The notes: a model not told the origin generated them from the letters alone. DNA of 38,406 nucleotides from Acidimicrobiales bacterium (GCA_030039755.1 JASHUY010000007.1:1-38406), one strand, 5' to 3'; positions 7,917 through 16,918 are shown, numbered from the stretch's first letter. Made by a program: numbers and translations.

Positions 7917-9037
7917 CCGGAGCGGTGATCCTGGGTTACGGCCTCCATCCGTTCGGCCGGTTCCCGGACAGACTCCCTGCGGTTGTCGCGCGGGCGGCAA
8001 TCGAAGCTGCACTCGGGCGGGCAGGGTTGTCCGCCGCTTCGATCGGTGCCGTGTTCGCTGCACACACGGCACCTGGTAGTGGCGGTGGGGCGGCGGTGGC
8101 GGCGGCGGCTGGCATCAGTGGAGTGCCAGTCGTGAATGTCGACCAGGCTTGCGCGAGCAGCTCGGCTGCGGTCGTGCTCGCTTGCCACGCGCTCGAAGCG
8201 GACGCGTATGAAGTCGTGCTCGTCATCGGGTACGAGAAGATGTCGCCGGGTTTCGTTCGCCTGAGCCAGCCACATTCGGGCGACGACCCGTGCCTCGGCT
8301 TCGATCTACAGCCGGTCCGCTACGCACTGAAGGCGAGTCGGTATCTGCAGGCGTACGGCGCGGACGATGCGATGCTCGCCGAGGTGACGGTGAAGTCTCG
8401 AGCTCACGCGGCTCTGAACCCGGACGCGCACCTGCGATCTCCAACTTCGATTCAGGAGGTCCTGATGTCTCCGATGGTTTCCACGCCGCTGACCCGGCTG
8501 CAGTGCTGTCCGACGAGTGACGGCGCCGCCGCGCTCGTGCTCGGCAGGTACGACTCGGTTGCTCGGCGCACGCACGCTCGCATCGTCGGCTGGAGTCTCG
8601 GGACCCCGGGCGCGACAGAATCGCAAGACGCTGGGGTACCGGAGAAGTTCACCTCGCGGCTTGCGCGGGAGGCCTATGACCACGCGGGGATCGGGCCCGA
8701 CGACGTGGCGGTCGTACAAGTGCACGATGCCTTTACGATCGCTGAACCGCTGCGCCTCGAAGCTCTCGATCTGGTTCCGGAGGGCGAGGGCCTTGCTTGG
8801 ACTGCAAAGGGGATGACGTCAATCGGTGGGCGACTGCCGACGAACACGGATGGCGGGCTGCTGAGCCGAGGCCATCCTGTGGGCGCGACGGGCGCTGCGC
8901 AGCTGATCGAGATCGCCCGGCAGCTTACCGGCGATGCAGGAACCCGTCAGATCGATCCCCGCCCCCGCGTCGGCATCTGCCAGAACGTCGGTGGTGGCGA
9001 GAATGCCGGCGGCGTCGTGACGATTCTAAGCCGATGA
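7913..9037 (+). CDS. SCP2-type thiolase / acetyl-CoA acetyltransferase-like
   Basis: A 374-residue thiolase-fold enzyme. The nucleophilic cysteine lies in VDQACASSSAAVVLAC, the typical SCP2-thiolase segment VQVHDAFTIAEPL replaces the NEAFA motif, the catalytic His is in LLSRGHPVGATGAAQ, and the glycine-rich end is QNVGGGENAGG. Enzymes of this branch carry out retro-Claisen or related C-C cleavage of acyl-CoA and often need a DUF35 partner, encoded directly upstream. It would release acetyl- or propionyl-CoA, or perform a related aldol cleavage, at the end of the pathway. ATG 7913 overlaps the DUF35 stop; its own stop overlaps the start of the next gene. Confidence 0.88.
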   Translation: MTGAVILGYGLHPFGRFPDRLPAVVARAAIEAALGRAGLSAASIGAVFAAHTAPGSGGGAAVAAAAGISGVPVVNVDQACASSSAAVVLACHALEADAYEVVLVIGYEKMSPGFVRLSQPHSGDDPCLGFDLQPVRYALKASRYLQAYGADDAMLAEVTVKSRAHAALNPDAHLRSPTSIQEVLMSPMVSTPLTRLQCCPTSDGAAALVLGRYDSVARRTHARIVGWSLGTPGATESQDAGVPEKFTSRLAREAYDHAGIGPDDVAVVQVHDAFTIAEPLRLEALDLVPEGEGLAWTAKGMTSIGGRLPTNTDGGLLSRGHPVGATGAAQLIEIARQLTGDAGTRQIDPRPRVGICQNVGGGENAGGVVTILSR

Positions 9038-9900
9038 AGTTCCCCCCCTTCGCGTACGAGAGACCGACCCGGCTGGACGAGGCCTGCGAGATGCTCGCCG
9101 TGGAGGGGGCACGCGCGCTTGCCGGAGGGCAGAGTCTGCTTCCGCTCATGGCGCTGCGACTCGCGCGGCCGGCGACTCTTGTCGATCTTGCCCGGGTCTC
9201 TGAGCTCACCGGGCTCGGAGTGGACGATGGAGGCAATCGCCGGCTTGATATGGGCGCGATGACCACCCACGCGCAGATTGAAGCGGACAGTTCGATCCGA
9301 GCGCGCTTTCCGGTCCTCGCGAAGATCGTGTCCCACATCGCCCATCCTGCCATCCGGCATCGTGGAACGGTCGGTGGCTCGATCGCGCACGCGGACCCTG
9401 CAGCCGAGATTCCGGCGGCGTGCATCGCGCTGGATGCAGAGGTCCTGATCTCATCGGTGAAAGGGACACGAAGCGAGCCCGTCGAGTCTCTCGTCGCCGG
9501 TCCGTACCAGACGACGCTCCGGGACGGGGAGATCGTGACTCGCGTGATCTTCCCTCTGCGTGCGGAGAGGAGGGCCGGCATGGACGAGGTAGCGCTGCGA
9601 GCGGGAGACTTCGCACTTGCCGGTGCCGTGTGCGTGCTGGATAGAGCAGGGCGGGATGATCAAAGAGGAACGGTCACCTTCTTCGGCGTCGAACCACGGC
9701 CGCGCCGCGCCGAGATCGACCTCGAGCGGGTCAGAACCTCGGCCGATGACCGTACGTACTGGGTCGAGCTGGCTTCGCGCCTCGACGAGGTGATCGAGGA
9801 CGTTCACGGAGATCCCTCTTTCCGCCGGCATCTTGCGGCGGTCACTGCACGCCGAGCGTTCGCGAGTGCCTCGACCCAGCAAGTAGGGGACTTCGTCTGA
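9034..9900 (+). CDS. Molybdenum hydroxylase, FAD-binding medium subunit
   Basis: A 288-residue CoxM/CutM-like subunit. ATG 9034 overlaps the thiolase stop (ATGA). FAD-binding motifs are clear: ALAGGQSLLPLMALRLARP near residue 30 and HRGTVGGSIAHADPAAEIPA near residue 110. The C-terminal CO-dehydrogenase flavoprotein domain follows. It moves electrons from the iron-sulfur subunit to an acceptor. The extra four-cysteine insertion of 4-hydroxybenzoyl-CoA reductases is absent, which argues against that ring-reducing enzyme and for an ordinary hydroxylase. The subunit order M-S-L and the overlapping starts are typical of CO-dehydrogenase-like operons. Confidence 0.93.
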   Translation: MKFPPFAYERPTRLDEACEMLAVEGARALAGGQSLLPLMALRLARPATLVDLARVSELTGLGVDDGGNRRLDMGAMTTHAQIEADSSIRARFPVLAKIVSHIAHPAIRHRGTVGGSIAHADPAAEIPAACIALDAEVLISSVKGTRSEPVESLVAGPYQTTLRDGEIVTRVIFPLRAERRAGMDEVALRAGDFALAGAVCVLDRAGRDDQRGTVTFFGVEPRPRRAEIDLERVRTSADDRTYWVELASRLDEVIEDVHGDPSFRRHLAAVTARRAFASASTQQVGDFV

Positions 9901-10388
9901 TGCGCATCGCACTCGACCTGAACGGGGCACAAGTCGAGGCCGACGTCGAGCCGTCGGTCAGCCTCGCGGATCTGTTGCGAACAAAGCTCGGCGCCTTGAG
10001 TGTCCACTTGGGTTGCGAACAGGGAGTCTGTGGAGCATGTGCAGTCCTCGTCGACGGGCGGACCGTTCGCTCGTGTCTCATGCTGGCGGTGCAGGGGGAC
10101 GGTCGCTCGGTCACGACGGCGGAAGGCGTGCCCCGGAGAAGGAGAGGGGAGTGGGCGGCGATCGAGTCCGCCTTCGTGGAGTTGAATGCGTTCCAGTGTG
10201 GCTTCTGCACTTCCGGCATGGTGGTGGCTCTCGAGGAGCTGCTCTCTCGTGAGGCGGTGACGCGATCGGAGGTCGCCGCACAGCTCTCCGGCCAGATCTG
10301 CCGATGCACGGGCTACGCGCCAATTGTCGAGGCTTTCGAGCGGGCGCTTGCGTCGTCCGGCCGGCTCTGCGATGGAGATGAGACATGA
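9900..10388 (+). CDS. Molybdenum hydroxylase, [2Fe-2S] small subunit
   Basis: A 162-residue subunit with two [2Fe-2S] clusters. The plant-type N-terminal cluster is C-x4-C-x2-C-x11-C in GCEQGVCGACAVLVDGRTV and the following SC. The C-terminal cluster near the molybdopterin uses CGFCTSGM and, about 30 residues later, CRCTGY. ATG 9900 shares its first base with the stop of the FAD subunit (TGATG). It carries electrons from the molybdenum centre to FAD. Confidence 0.96.
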   Translation: MRIALDLNGAQVEADVEPSVSLADLLRTKLGALSVHLGCEQGVCGACAVLVDGRTVRSCLMLAVQGDGRSVTTAEGVPRRRRGEWAAIESAFVELNAFQCGFCTSGMVVALEELLSREAVTRSEVAAQLSGQICRCTGYAPIVEAFERALASSGRLCDGDET

Positions 10389-12775
10389 CGCTCGACATTG
10401 ACCGGAGGAAAGGTCACCTTCGCGGCGAGCGGGGACGGTTCACCCGAGGCGGAGCCAGGTACAGCGCCGACTTTGCCGGGAGCGAAACCCTGGCCGTCGG
10501 CTTCGTCCGCAGCACGTACGGCCGTGCCCGGCTCCGCGGGGTTGATCTGACTCGAGTTCGGGCGAGCCCTGGGATCTTCGCCGCCTTCGACCATGATGAC
10601 GTATCCGGGCATGTCGCGCCTCTTCCCGTTCGCTATGGGCCGGGAAAGACGTACGACTGGCATTTGCTCGCCGACGACGCCGTCTCGTTCGTAGGCGAGC
10701 CGATCGCGCTCGTAGTGGGCGTGAACCGAGGTGCTGTGGAGGAAGCCTGTGAGGTGGCCGCGATCAACTACGAGCCGCTCGATCCGGTCATTGGTGTCGA
10801 TCTCGCGCAAGTAGAAGGGGCGGAGCTTGTTCGCCCCGAAGTTGGCTCAAACGTCTTGTTCGCCGCAGCAAGACACGCGGGCGACGTCGGCGCGTCGCTC
10901 GAATCAGCGGAGGTCATCGTCGAACGGACCTTCCACCTCGCTCGGCAGAGCGCCTGCCCTCTCGAGAACCGAGGCGTCGTCGCCTTCGAGGAGCCGTTCA
11001 GCGGTGACCTCGTCATCTGCACGTCAACGCAGATCCCACACATCCTCCGGGTGGCGGTCGCGACCGTGCTGACTCGCCCAGAGGAGTCGGTGCGCGTTCT
11101 CGTCCCCGACGTGGGCGGCGGATTCGGACTCAAGTGCCAAGTCGCCGCCGAGGAGTGTCTCGTCGCATGGGTTGCACAGCATCTCGGTTGTCGCGCCGCT
11201 TGGCTCGAGGACCGCTGGGAGAACCTGGTCGGGAGCAACCACGCGCACGACGAGTGGGTGCGGCTTCGCGTAGGTTTCACCACTGACGGGGAGATCACGG
11301 CGGTCGATGCCGATGTCACGGTCGACGTCGGTGCCCACTCTTCATACCCGCTTTCGGCGGCACTCGAGCCATCGAGCGTGGCCGCGCACCTGTTCGGTAG
11401 CTATCGGGTACCGGCATCGCACCTCGCGTTCCGGGGAGTCGCGACCAACAAGTGCCCGTCTGGTGCGTACCGCGGGGTTGGGGGTTCGGTCGCGAACTTC
11501 GCAACCGAGCGGATCCTCGACGAAGCGGCCCGAGCTCTGGGGGTCAGCAGAATAGATATTCGCCGGCGGAACCTCCTCGGCATGGCCGACATGCCCTACC
11601 GGCACCCGATCGGAGGGCTCATCGATGTAGGCGACCCACGAGGCCTCTTCGATCGCCTGCTTCAGCGGGTGCAGGACGAAACCCCGACCTTGGCTGCGCT
11701 CGACGCGACGGACGCGCGTTTCCAGCCGGGCGACTCCGGAGCTCTCGTCGGGGTGGGCTTGTCCGTCTTTGCCGAACACAGTTCGCCGGGGAGCGCCATC
11801 TACCGAGGGCGCGGGGTGACCGAGGTCCCGGGATACGACGCCGCGCGCGTCGAGCTACGCGATGACGGCACCTTCATCGTCTTCGTGAGCTCCGCCGATG
11901 CGGGTCAGAGGCATGCCGAGATCTGCAGGCACCAGGTCGCCGAAGCCCTCGGCGTCGACAGCGAGGGTGTCTCAGTGGTCGAAGGGGACACGGCGCGCTG
12001 TCCGAAGGGGACCGGCACCTTCGCATCCCGCTTTGCCGTGGCGCAGTTGAGTGCCGCGCTGCGGGCATCGACGCGGATGTCGGAACGCCTCGTCGAGGTG
12101 GCTGCCAGCTTCCTCTCTTGTGACGTCGAGGAGGTGAAGCGCGACGAGATGAGCTTCGTGAGTGGCGCAGGTGGTGCCAGCGTGACCGTGAAGGAGCTCG
12201 CGCATTGGTTGTACTTCCCCGATGGCGCACGTACCGGTCGTGTCTTCGAGGTGCCCGTGGTGGAGTCGGGCTACTGGGACGGCGGCCCGACCTTCCCGAA
12301 CTGCGCGATGCTCGCCGTCGTGGAGGTCGACGCTGAGACCTTCGTCTCGAAGGTGACGAGAGTCGTCGCCGTCGAGGACTGCGGTCGGGTTCTCGACGAG
12401 GCAGCTGTTCTCGGCCAGCTCCGCGGTGGGATCGTCATGGGGATCGGCGATGCAACGTTGGAAGAGCATCTATACAGCCCTGAGGGTGAAATTCTGACCG
12501 CGTCGTTCATGGATTACCTACTACCCACCGTGGGCGAAATGCCCACTTTCGAGCTGACATTGGTCAACGACGAACGCCTGTACAGCGCGCGCAGTGAATC
12601 CGGCGCAAAGGGTGTCGGAGAGGCGGGAACGATCGGCGCTGTCGGTGCGGTGGGCTGCGCGCTTGCCAGCGCGATTCGATCTCGCGGGGGCATTCTCGAC
12701 TCGCTTCCCGGTACGCCGCTCCGGCTGTTCGATGCTTGCAGCTCGAGACTGGAGAAGGGGACGGTGGGACGATGA
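10385..12775 (+). CDS. Molybdenum hydroxylase, molybdopterin large subunit
   Basis: A 796-residue xanthine-oxidase-family catalytic subunit that binds molybdopterin cytosine dinucleotide. Visible landmarks are VPDVGGGFGLK, CPLENRGVVAFEE, GAYRGVGGSVANF and, near the C-terminus, GAKGVGEAGTIGAVGAV, which contains the catalytic Glu. The loop reads AYRGVGG and lacks the AYxCSFR signature of form I CO dehydrogenase, so this is a hydroxylase of an organic substrate. Relatives hydroxylate carbon next to nitrogen in purines, nicotinate, quinoline or isoquinoline, or oxidise aldehydes. ATG 10385 overlaps the stop of the small subunit. No maturation gene (CoxD/CoxF or MocA-like) is in the window. Class is firm, substrate unknown. 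Confidence 0.93.
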   Translation: MTLDIDRRKGHLRGERGRFTRGGARYSADFAGSETLAVGFVRSTYGRARLRGVDLTRVRASPGIFAAFDHDDVSGHVAPLPVRYGPGKTYDWHLLADDAVSFVGEPIALVVGVNRGAVEEACEVAAINYEPLDPVIGVDLAQVEGAELVRPEVGSNVLFAAARHAGDVGASLESAEVIVERTFHLARQSACPLENRGVVAFEEPFSGDLVICTSTQIPHILRVAVATVLTRPEESVRVLVPDVGGGFGLKCQVAAEECLVAWVAQHLGCRAAWLEDRWENLVGSNHAHDEWVRLRVGFTTDGEITAVDADVTVDVGAHSSYPLSAALEPSSVAAHLFGSYRVPASHLAFRGVATNKCPSGAYRGVGGSVANFATERILDEAARALGVSRIDIRRRNLLGMADMPYRHPIGGLIDVGDPRGLFDRLLQRVQDETPTLAALDATDARFQPGDSGALVGVGLSVFAEHSSPGSAIYRGRGVTEVPGYDAARVELRDDGTFIVFVSSADAGQRHAEICRHQVAEALGVDSEGVSVVEGDTARCPKGTGTFASRFAVAQLSAALRASTRMSERLVEVAASFLSCDVEEVKRDEMSFVSGAGGASVTVKELAHWLYFPDGARTGRVFEVPVVESGYWDGGPTFPNCAMLAVVEVDAETFVSKVTRVVAVEDCGRVLDEAAVLGQLRGGIVMGIGDATLEEHLYSPEGEILTASFMDYLLPTVGEMPTFELTLVNDERLYSARSESGAKGVGEAGTIGAVGAVGCALASAIRSRGGILDSLPGTPLRLFDACSSRLEKGTVGR

Positions 12776-13548
12776 CCGACACCACCAAGCCGAGGGCGAA
12801 GGAAGAGCGCGAGCGCGATGTGTCGTCGGACGTCGACGGCCTCGGGAGCCGGCCGAAGTGGGTCCACGCGCCGGCACTCGCTGCGACGGCGCGGGGCGAG
12901 CGCACCCGGCAGCAGATCATCTCTGCGGCTGATGAGCTGTTTCGTACATCCACCAAGTACGAGAACATTGCGGTAGCGGACATCGCGCGGGCGAGCGGAA
13001 CCTCTGTTGGCACGATCTACCGGTACTTCGAGAGCAAGGAGGACCTGCTGCACCTCTTGCTGTCGAACGCTTTCTGGAGGATGTACAAAGCCTCTCGGGG
13101 TGTGTGGCGATCGGAGGAACCGGCGGAAGTGAACATCGAGCGGACGACGCGCGCCTATCTGGAGGCATTCTTCGAGGAGCGCGCGTTCCTTCGGGTGGCG
13201 TTCAGGATCATCGCGACGTCGGATACCGTTCGTAAGAGCTGGTGGGCGATGCGCCGAGAGTTGCGAGAACGAATGCGGTCGCGACTCCAACAGGACTTCG
13301 CGCTCGGAACGGCCGCACCGCTGAATGCCGAGGTGGCGATCCGGGCTCTGCTCGGGATGGTGAACGCGTACGCGGTCCAGGCATTCATCGATGAGGAGTA
13401 CGGACCGGCCATGAGGGAAGAGATCCCCGAGATCGCGACGGTCTTGGCCCAGATCTGGTACCGGTCGGTGATCGGAGTGGGGCTGCCGGACGGTGTGGTG
13501 CTCGACGAACTCGTGCCGATCAGTGGCAGGCTCGCGGAGGAGCGGTGA
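12772..13548 (+). CDS. TetR-family transcriptional regulator, cluster-internal
   Basis: A 258-residue regulator. About 40 charged residues precede the DNA-binding domain, which starts at RGERTRQQIISAADELF and has the helix-turn-helix ADIARASGTSVGTIYRYF followed by ESKEDLLHLLL. The ligand-binding domain is helical and contains a conserved-looking EAFFEERAFLRVAFRI segment. ATG 12772 overlaps the stop of the Mo subunit (ATGA), so it is co-expressed with the pathway. The palindrome at 1178-1195 is its most likely operator, with a pathway substrate or CoA ester as inducer; this is inference. Confidence 0.9.
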   Translation: MTDTTKPRAKEERERDVSSDVDGLGSRPKWVHAPALAATARGERTRQQIISAADELFRTSTKYENIAVADIARASGTSVGTIYRYFESKEDLLHLLLSNAFWRMYKASRGVWRSEEPAEVNIERTTRAYLEAFFEERAFLRVAFRIIATSDTVRKSWWAMRRELRERMRSRLQQDFALGTAAPLNAEVAIRALLGMVNAYAVQAFIDEEYGPAMREEIPEIATVLAQIWYRSVIGVGLPDGVVLDELVPISGRLAEER

Positions 13549-13552
13549 CGTG

Positions 13553-15112
13553 ATGACCGACCCCGTGCCGTTCCGTCCGTTCACCTACCTGGCCGCGAAT
13601 GCGGAGCGATGGCCTGAGGGCCCCGCGATCTACGAGCTGGGCGAGATCGTGACCTTCGGCGAGTTCTTCGACCGGGTCGGCTCCCTGGCTGTGGAGCTCA
13701 GGGCGGTCGGCGTGGGACCCGGGGACGTCGTTGGAGTTCTGCTCGGGAGCACGTGGCAGTACGTCGCGTTGGAGATTGCCGTACCGGCGCTCGGTGCTGT
13801 GATCCTGCCCCTTTCCCCATCCCTCGGCGCGTACGAGCTCGAGTCCGCTCTCAAGCGATCTTCGTCTGCCGTGGTGGTGACGGATTTTGAGGGAACCGAG
13901 CTCGTGGAGACCGCAGCAAAGCGTCTCGGGAGCGTACGGGTCGTCGAAGTGGGCGAAGTGGCGTCAAGCGGAGCTCACGCTCGCGCAAGCGCAGTCGAGC
14001 CGCACCCGACGCGACCGGACGATGTCGTCCAGATCGCGATGACTTCCGGAACGACGGGCCTGCCCAAACTGGCGTCGCTGTCGGCAGAGCTGAAGCAGCT
14101 CACCTTCGAGGGGTTCACTGGGAGACTCGGTATCGAGGTGGGCGACCGCGTGCTTCCGCTCTCCCCGGTGTCCCAGGGCGTGGGTGAAATGTGCCTGTAT
14201 GCACTACGCGTGGGCGCGTGTCTCGTGATGGCTCATGAGCGCCGATTCTCAGCCGATCGCGGCCTCGAGCTCGCGGAGGAGTCCCGTGCGACGGTAATCG
14301 GGGTGGTCCCGACGATGATCCGTCGGATGCTGCAGAGCTCCGCGTTCGACCCAGCCGGGCTGGAGTCCGTCCGGGTAACCGCTGTCGCCGGGGCACCAAT
14401 GCCACCAGACCTCGCCGAGAGCTGGGAGCGGAGGACGGGATCGCGCGTGTGCGGATTCTTCGGCGCCATGGACATCGGGCAGCTGGCGGTCGCGAGTCCT
14501 GAGGATCCCCAGGAAAAGCGTTGGCACACGGTCGGCCGGCCCCACGTACGCGCAGAAGTGATGATCTGCGACCCGGACGGTCGCTCTCTCGACAGGGGCG
14601 AGGTCGGTGAGATCTGCATGAAGGGACCGCTGGTGCAGAGTCGGTATTGGAACGAGCGTTACGGACCATTTGCAGAGGATGGTTGGGCGCACTTTGGAGA
14701 TGTCGGCTTCATCGACGACGATGGGTTCGTTCACGTGAGTGGGCGGATGAAAGACATCATCATCAGGGGGGGAGAGAACATCAACCCGTATGAGCTGGAG
14801 GCGGTGCTCGTGGAACATCCGGACGTCAGCGACGTCTGTGTGGTGGGTGTCCGGGATCCCGACCTGGGCGAGCGGGTCGCAGCGTGTGTCGTCGGGCTTC
14901 CCGGACACGAAGTGAACCTCGAGTCCCTTCGCGAATTTCTGAAGATGAGGGGGATCGCTCGCCACAAATGGGTCGAGCGCCTCGTCCTGATCGACCAGCT
15001 TCCCCTCGGTGGTACGGGAAAGATCCTGCGCAGAGAGTTGCGCGATCGGGTCGAGCGAGTGCTTTCGGAGGAGGAGCGTGCGTCGGGGGGTGGCGATGCA
15101 GACGCGAGCTGA
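13553..15112 (+). CDS. AMP-dependent acyl/aryl-CoA ligase
   Basis: A 519-residue ANL-family enzyme of usual length. The phosphate-binding loop is QIAMTSGTTGLPKLAS, the A5 region is GFFGAMDIGQ (Asp where Glu is usual), then DGWAHFGDVGFIDDDGFVHV, the hinge GRMKDIIIRGGENINPYELE and the C-terminal catalytic Lys in LPLGGTGKILRREL. It activates a carboxylate to a CoA thioester, feeding the crotonase, SDR and thiolase of this cluster. Its closest-looking relatives are FadD/cyclohexanecarboxylate-CoA-ligase-like. ATG 13553 is directly preceded by an in-frame GTG at 13550; GGAGG at 13536-13540 could serve either. Confidence 0.9.
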   Translation: MTDPVPFRPFTYLAANAERWPEGPAIYELGEIVTFGEFFDRVGSLAVELRAVGVGPGDVVGVLLGSTWQYVALEIAVPALGAVILPLSPSLGAYELESALKRSSSAVVVTDFEGTELVETAAKRLGSVRVVEVGEVASSGAHARASAVEPHPTRPDDVVQIAMTSGTTGLPKLASLSAELKQLTFEGFTGRLGIEVGDRVLPLSPVSQGVGEMCLYALRVGACLVMAHERRFSADRGLELAEESRATVIGVVPTMIRRMLQSSAFDPAGLESVRVTAVAGAPMPPDLAESWERRTGSRVCGFFGAMDIGQLAVASPEDPQEKRWHTVGRPHVRAEVMICDPDGRSLDRGEVGEICMKGPLVQSRYWNERYGPFAEDGWAHFGDVGFIDDDGFVHVSGRMKDIIIRGGENINPYELEAVLVEHPDVSDVCVVGVRDPDLGERVAACVVGLPGHEVNLESLREFLKMRGIARHKWVERLVLIDQLPLGGTGKILRRELRDRVERVLSEEERASGGGDADAS

Positions 15113-15878
15113 CGGAATTTCAGTTGCGTGGCACGAGGTCGGACGCGGCCGCTCGCTCATCCTTGTCCATGGGCTCGCAGACGACCATCGTGCCTGGAGA
15201 AAAGTTCTGCCGAATCTCCTGCTCGATCATCGTGTGATTCTCTACGATCTTCGCGGCCACGGCGAAAGCGAGCTCGGAGAGGCGGACGGAACCCTGACCC
15301 AGCTTGGTTCCGACCTCGTGGGCTTGATGGACGCCCTCGCCTTGGACCGCGCGGTGATCGCGGGGTTCTCGCTCGGTGGCACCGTGGCGATGCGTGTCGC
15401 AATCGATCATCCACACCGTGTGGAAGGGCTCGCCCTCATTGCGACGTCCAGCCGGGTGAATGCAGCAGCTGCGCAGTGGTACCAGGAGCGGGTGAACGCC
15501 GTGGTATCGAGCGACCCGGGTCTTCGGGAGCGACTCGATCACGATACGGCGGATGTCTACCGCAACGACCCGGGCGAGTTGGAAGAAGGACTCACCATCC
15601 GCCGGCAATCCACTGCTGACCCTCGCGGCTACGCCAACGCCTGCAGGGCCATGGTAACCCTGCACGAGCAACCGCTCGACGGGGAGCTCGATCGCATCGT
15701 CGCGCCGACCGTCATCATCTCAGGCGAAGCAGACCAGCACTGCCCTCCCCGCGCAGGCGAGATCATAGCCAGCCACATTGCGGGGAGCGCGCGTTACGTT
15801 CTTCCTGCCACCGGTCACCCGATACCCCTCGAGCGACCGGTGGAGCTGGCGACCGCCGTTCGGGAGCTTCGCCGGTAG
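15096..15878 (+). CDS. Alpha/beta hydrolase, enol-lactonase/RutD-like
   Basis: A 260-residue alpha/beta hydrolase. The oxyanion region is ILVHGLADDHRAW, the nucleophile S92 sits in AGFSLGGTVAMR, the acid is the Asp of SGEADQHCP and the base is the His of PATGHPIPLE. The arrangement is like 3-oxoadipate enol-lactonase and RutD-type carbamate or aminoacrylate hydrolases. It overlaps the end of the ligase by 17 bases; GGGGGG lies about 6 bases before ATG 15096. It would open a lactone, ester or carbamate in the pathway. Class is firm; substrate not readable. Confidence 0.85.
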   Translation: MQTRADGISVAWHEVGRGRSLILVHGLADDHRAWRKVLPNLLLDHRVILYDLRGHGESELGEADGTLTQLGSDLVGLMDALALDRAVIAGFSLGGTVAMRVAIDHPHRVEGLALIATSSRVNAAAAQWYQERVNAVVSSDPGLRERLDHDTADVYRNDPGELEEGLTIRRQSTADPRGYANACRAMVTLHEQPLDGELDRIVAPTVIISGEADQHCPPRAGEIIASHIAGSARYVLPATGHPIPLERPVELATAVRELRR

Positions 15879-15907
15879 GAGCCGGGCGAGAAAGGAGATC
15901 GGCCAGG

Positions 15908-16909
15908 GTGAGTTCTCTCAGCATCAGCGTCGGAATCAGCCCGCGGGAATCCTTCGTGGACTGGATGTCCTTCGTGCACCGTCTCGAAGATGAAGGAGTG
16001 AGTCGCGTCTGGCTGATCGATTCTCAAGCTGCGATGAAGGACGTCTATGCGGGGCTCGCAACGGCGGCGATCAGCACTGAGCGGCTTGAGCTGGGCACTG
16101 GGGTCACGAACCTGGTGACCCGGCACCCTACGGTCACCGCGAACGCCATCGCCGCTATCGCAGAGCTCTCTGAAGGTCGCGCGATCCTCGGACTAGGCGC
16201 GGGCGACTCGGCGGTCTACGCTCTCGGGAAGAGCCCGTCTCCGCTCCGCGAGGTCGAGGATGCCCTCACGTTCTTCCGGGCGGTGTTTTCCGGGGACCGC
16301 GGAACGTGGGAGGGCGAGCGTTTCTCACTCGCCTATCCCTCCCCGAATGTCAGGGTGTTCCTTGCGGTAAGTCAGGAGAAGATGTGCCGTCTTGCGGGCC
16401 GACTCGCAGACGGTGCAATCGTGATGGGACCTGCGCAACACGATGTCATGGCGCGCCAGGTCAGCTGGGTGCGCGACGGCATGAACTTGGCGGGACGTCA
16501 CCGCTCGGAAGTCGAGATCTGCGCGGTAACGACGATGTCGGTCTCCGACGACGTGGACCGCGCGGTCCGCGACGTACGTTCGTGGGCGACCGGTCAGGCC
16601 CGCCTGCTCGCCGACGTGAGGGACCTGCCCGAGAGCTTGGAGCAATACCGGGACGAGTTCGTCCGCGCGAAGTCATCGTACGACTACACGGAGCATCTGT
16701 CGACCCACGCCGATCACAAGGACGTGCTCAGCGAGGAGCTTGTTCGTACTCTCGCTATCGCTGGGCCGCTCGATCAGTGTGGCGCGCGCCTTTCTCGCCT
16801 CATGGAGACCGGAGTGGACAGCTTCATCTTCCCGCTCATGGGATCGGGCCGTCTCGAACGGTTGCGGGTGCTGCGTGACGCAGTTCGTCCAAACGTGCTT
16901 TCGAGGTAG
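15908..16909 (+). CDS. Luciferase-like F420/flavin-dependent oxidoreductase
   Basis: A 333-residue TIM-barrel protein of the bacterial-luciferase superfamily (LLM class). Hallmarks are SRVWLIDSQ, the LELGTGVTNLVTRHPTVTA strand-loop and GRAILGLGAGDSAV, which are close to the methylene-H4MPT reductase/F420-dependent branch. Members are two-component flavin monooxygenases or F420-dependent dehydrogenases or reductases. The uracil-opening RutA belongs to the same superfamily but looks different in this region. GTG 15908 has AAGGAG 10 bases ahead. No flavin reductase gene is nearby, which mildly favours F420. It may oxidise or reduce the ring of the substrate. Confidence 0.85.
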   Translation: MSSLSISVGISPRESFVDWMSFVHRLEDEGVSRVWLIDSQAAMKDVYAGLATAAISTERLELGTGVTNLVTRHPTVTANAIAAIAELSEGRAILGLGAGDSAVYALGKSPSPLREVEDALTFFRAVFSGDRGTWEGERFSLAYPSPNVRVFLAVSQEKMCRLAGRLADGAIVMGPAQHDVMARQVSWVRDGMNLAGRHRSEVEICAVTTMSVSDDVDRAVRDVRSWATGQARLLADVRDLPESLEQYRDEFVRAKSSYDYTEHLSTHADHKDVLSEELVRTLAIAGPLDQCGARLSRLMETGVDSFIFPLMGSGRLERLRVLRDAVRPNVLSR

Positions 16910-16918
16910 GCGAGAGCG

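Noticed and set aside
9034-12775. CO dehydrogenase (coxMSL)
   Set aside because: Subunit order matches but the large subunit lacks the AYxCSFR active-site loop.
15908-16909. RutA pyrimidine monooxygenase
   Set aside because: Same superfamily, but the visible motifs fit the F420/methylene-H4MPT-reductase-like branch and no flavin reductase is nearby.
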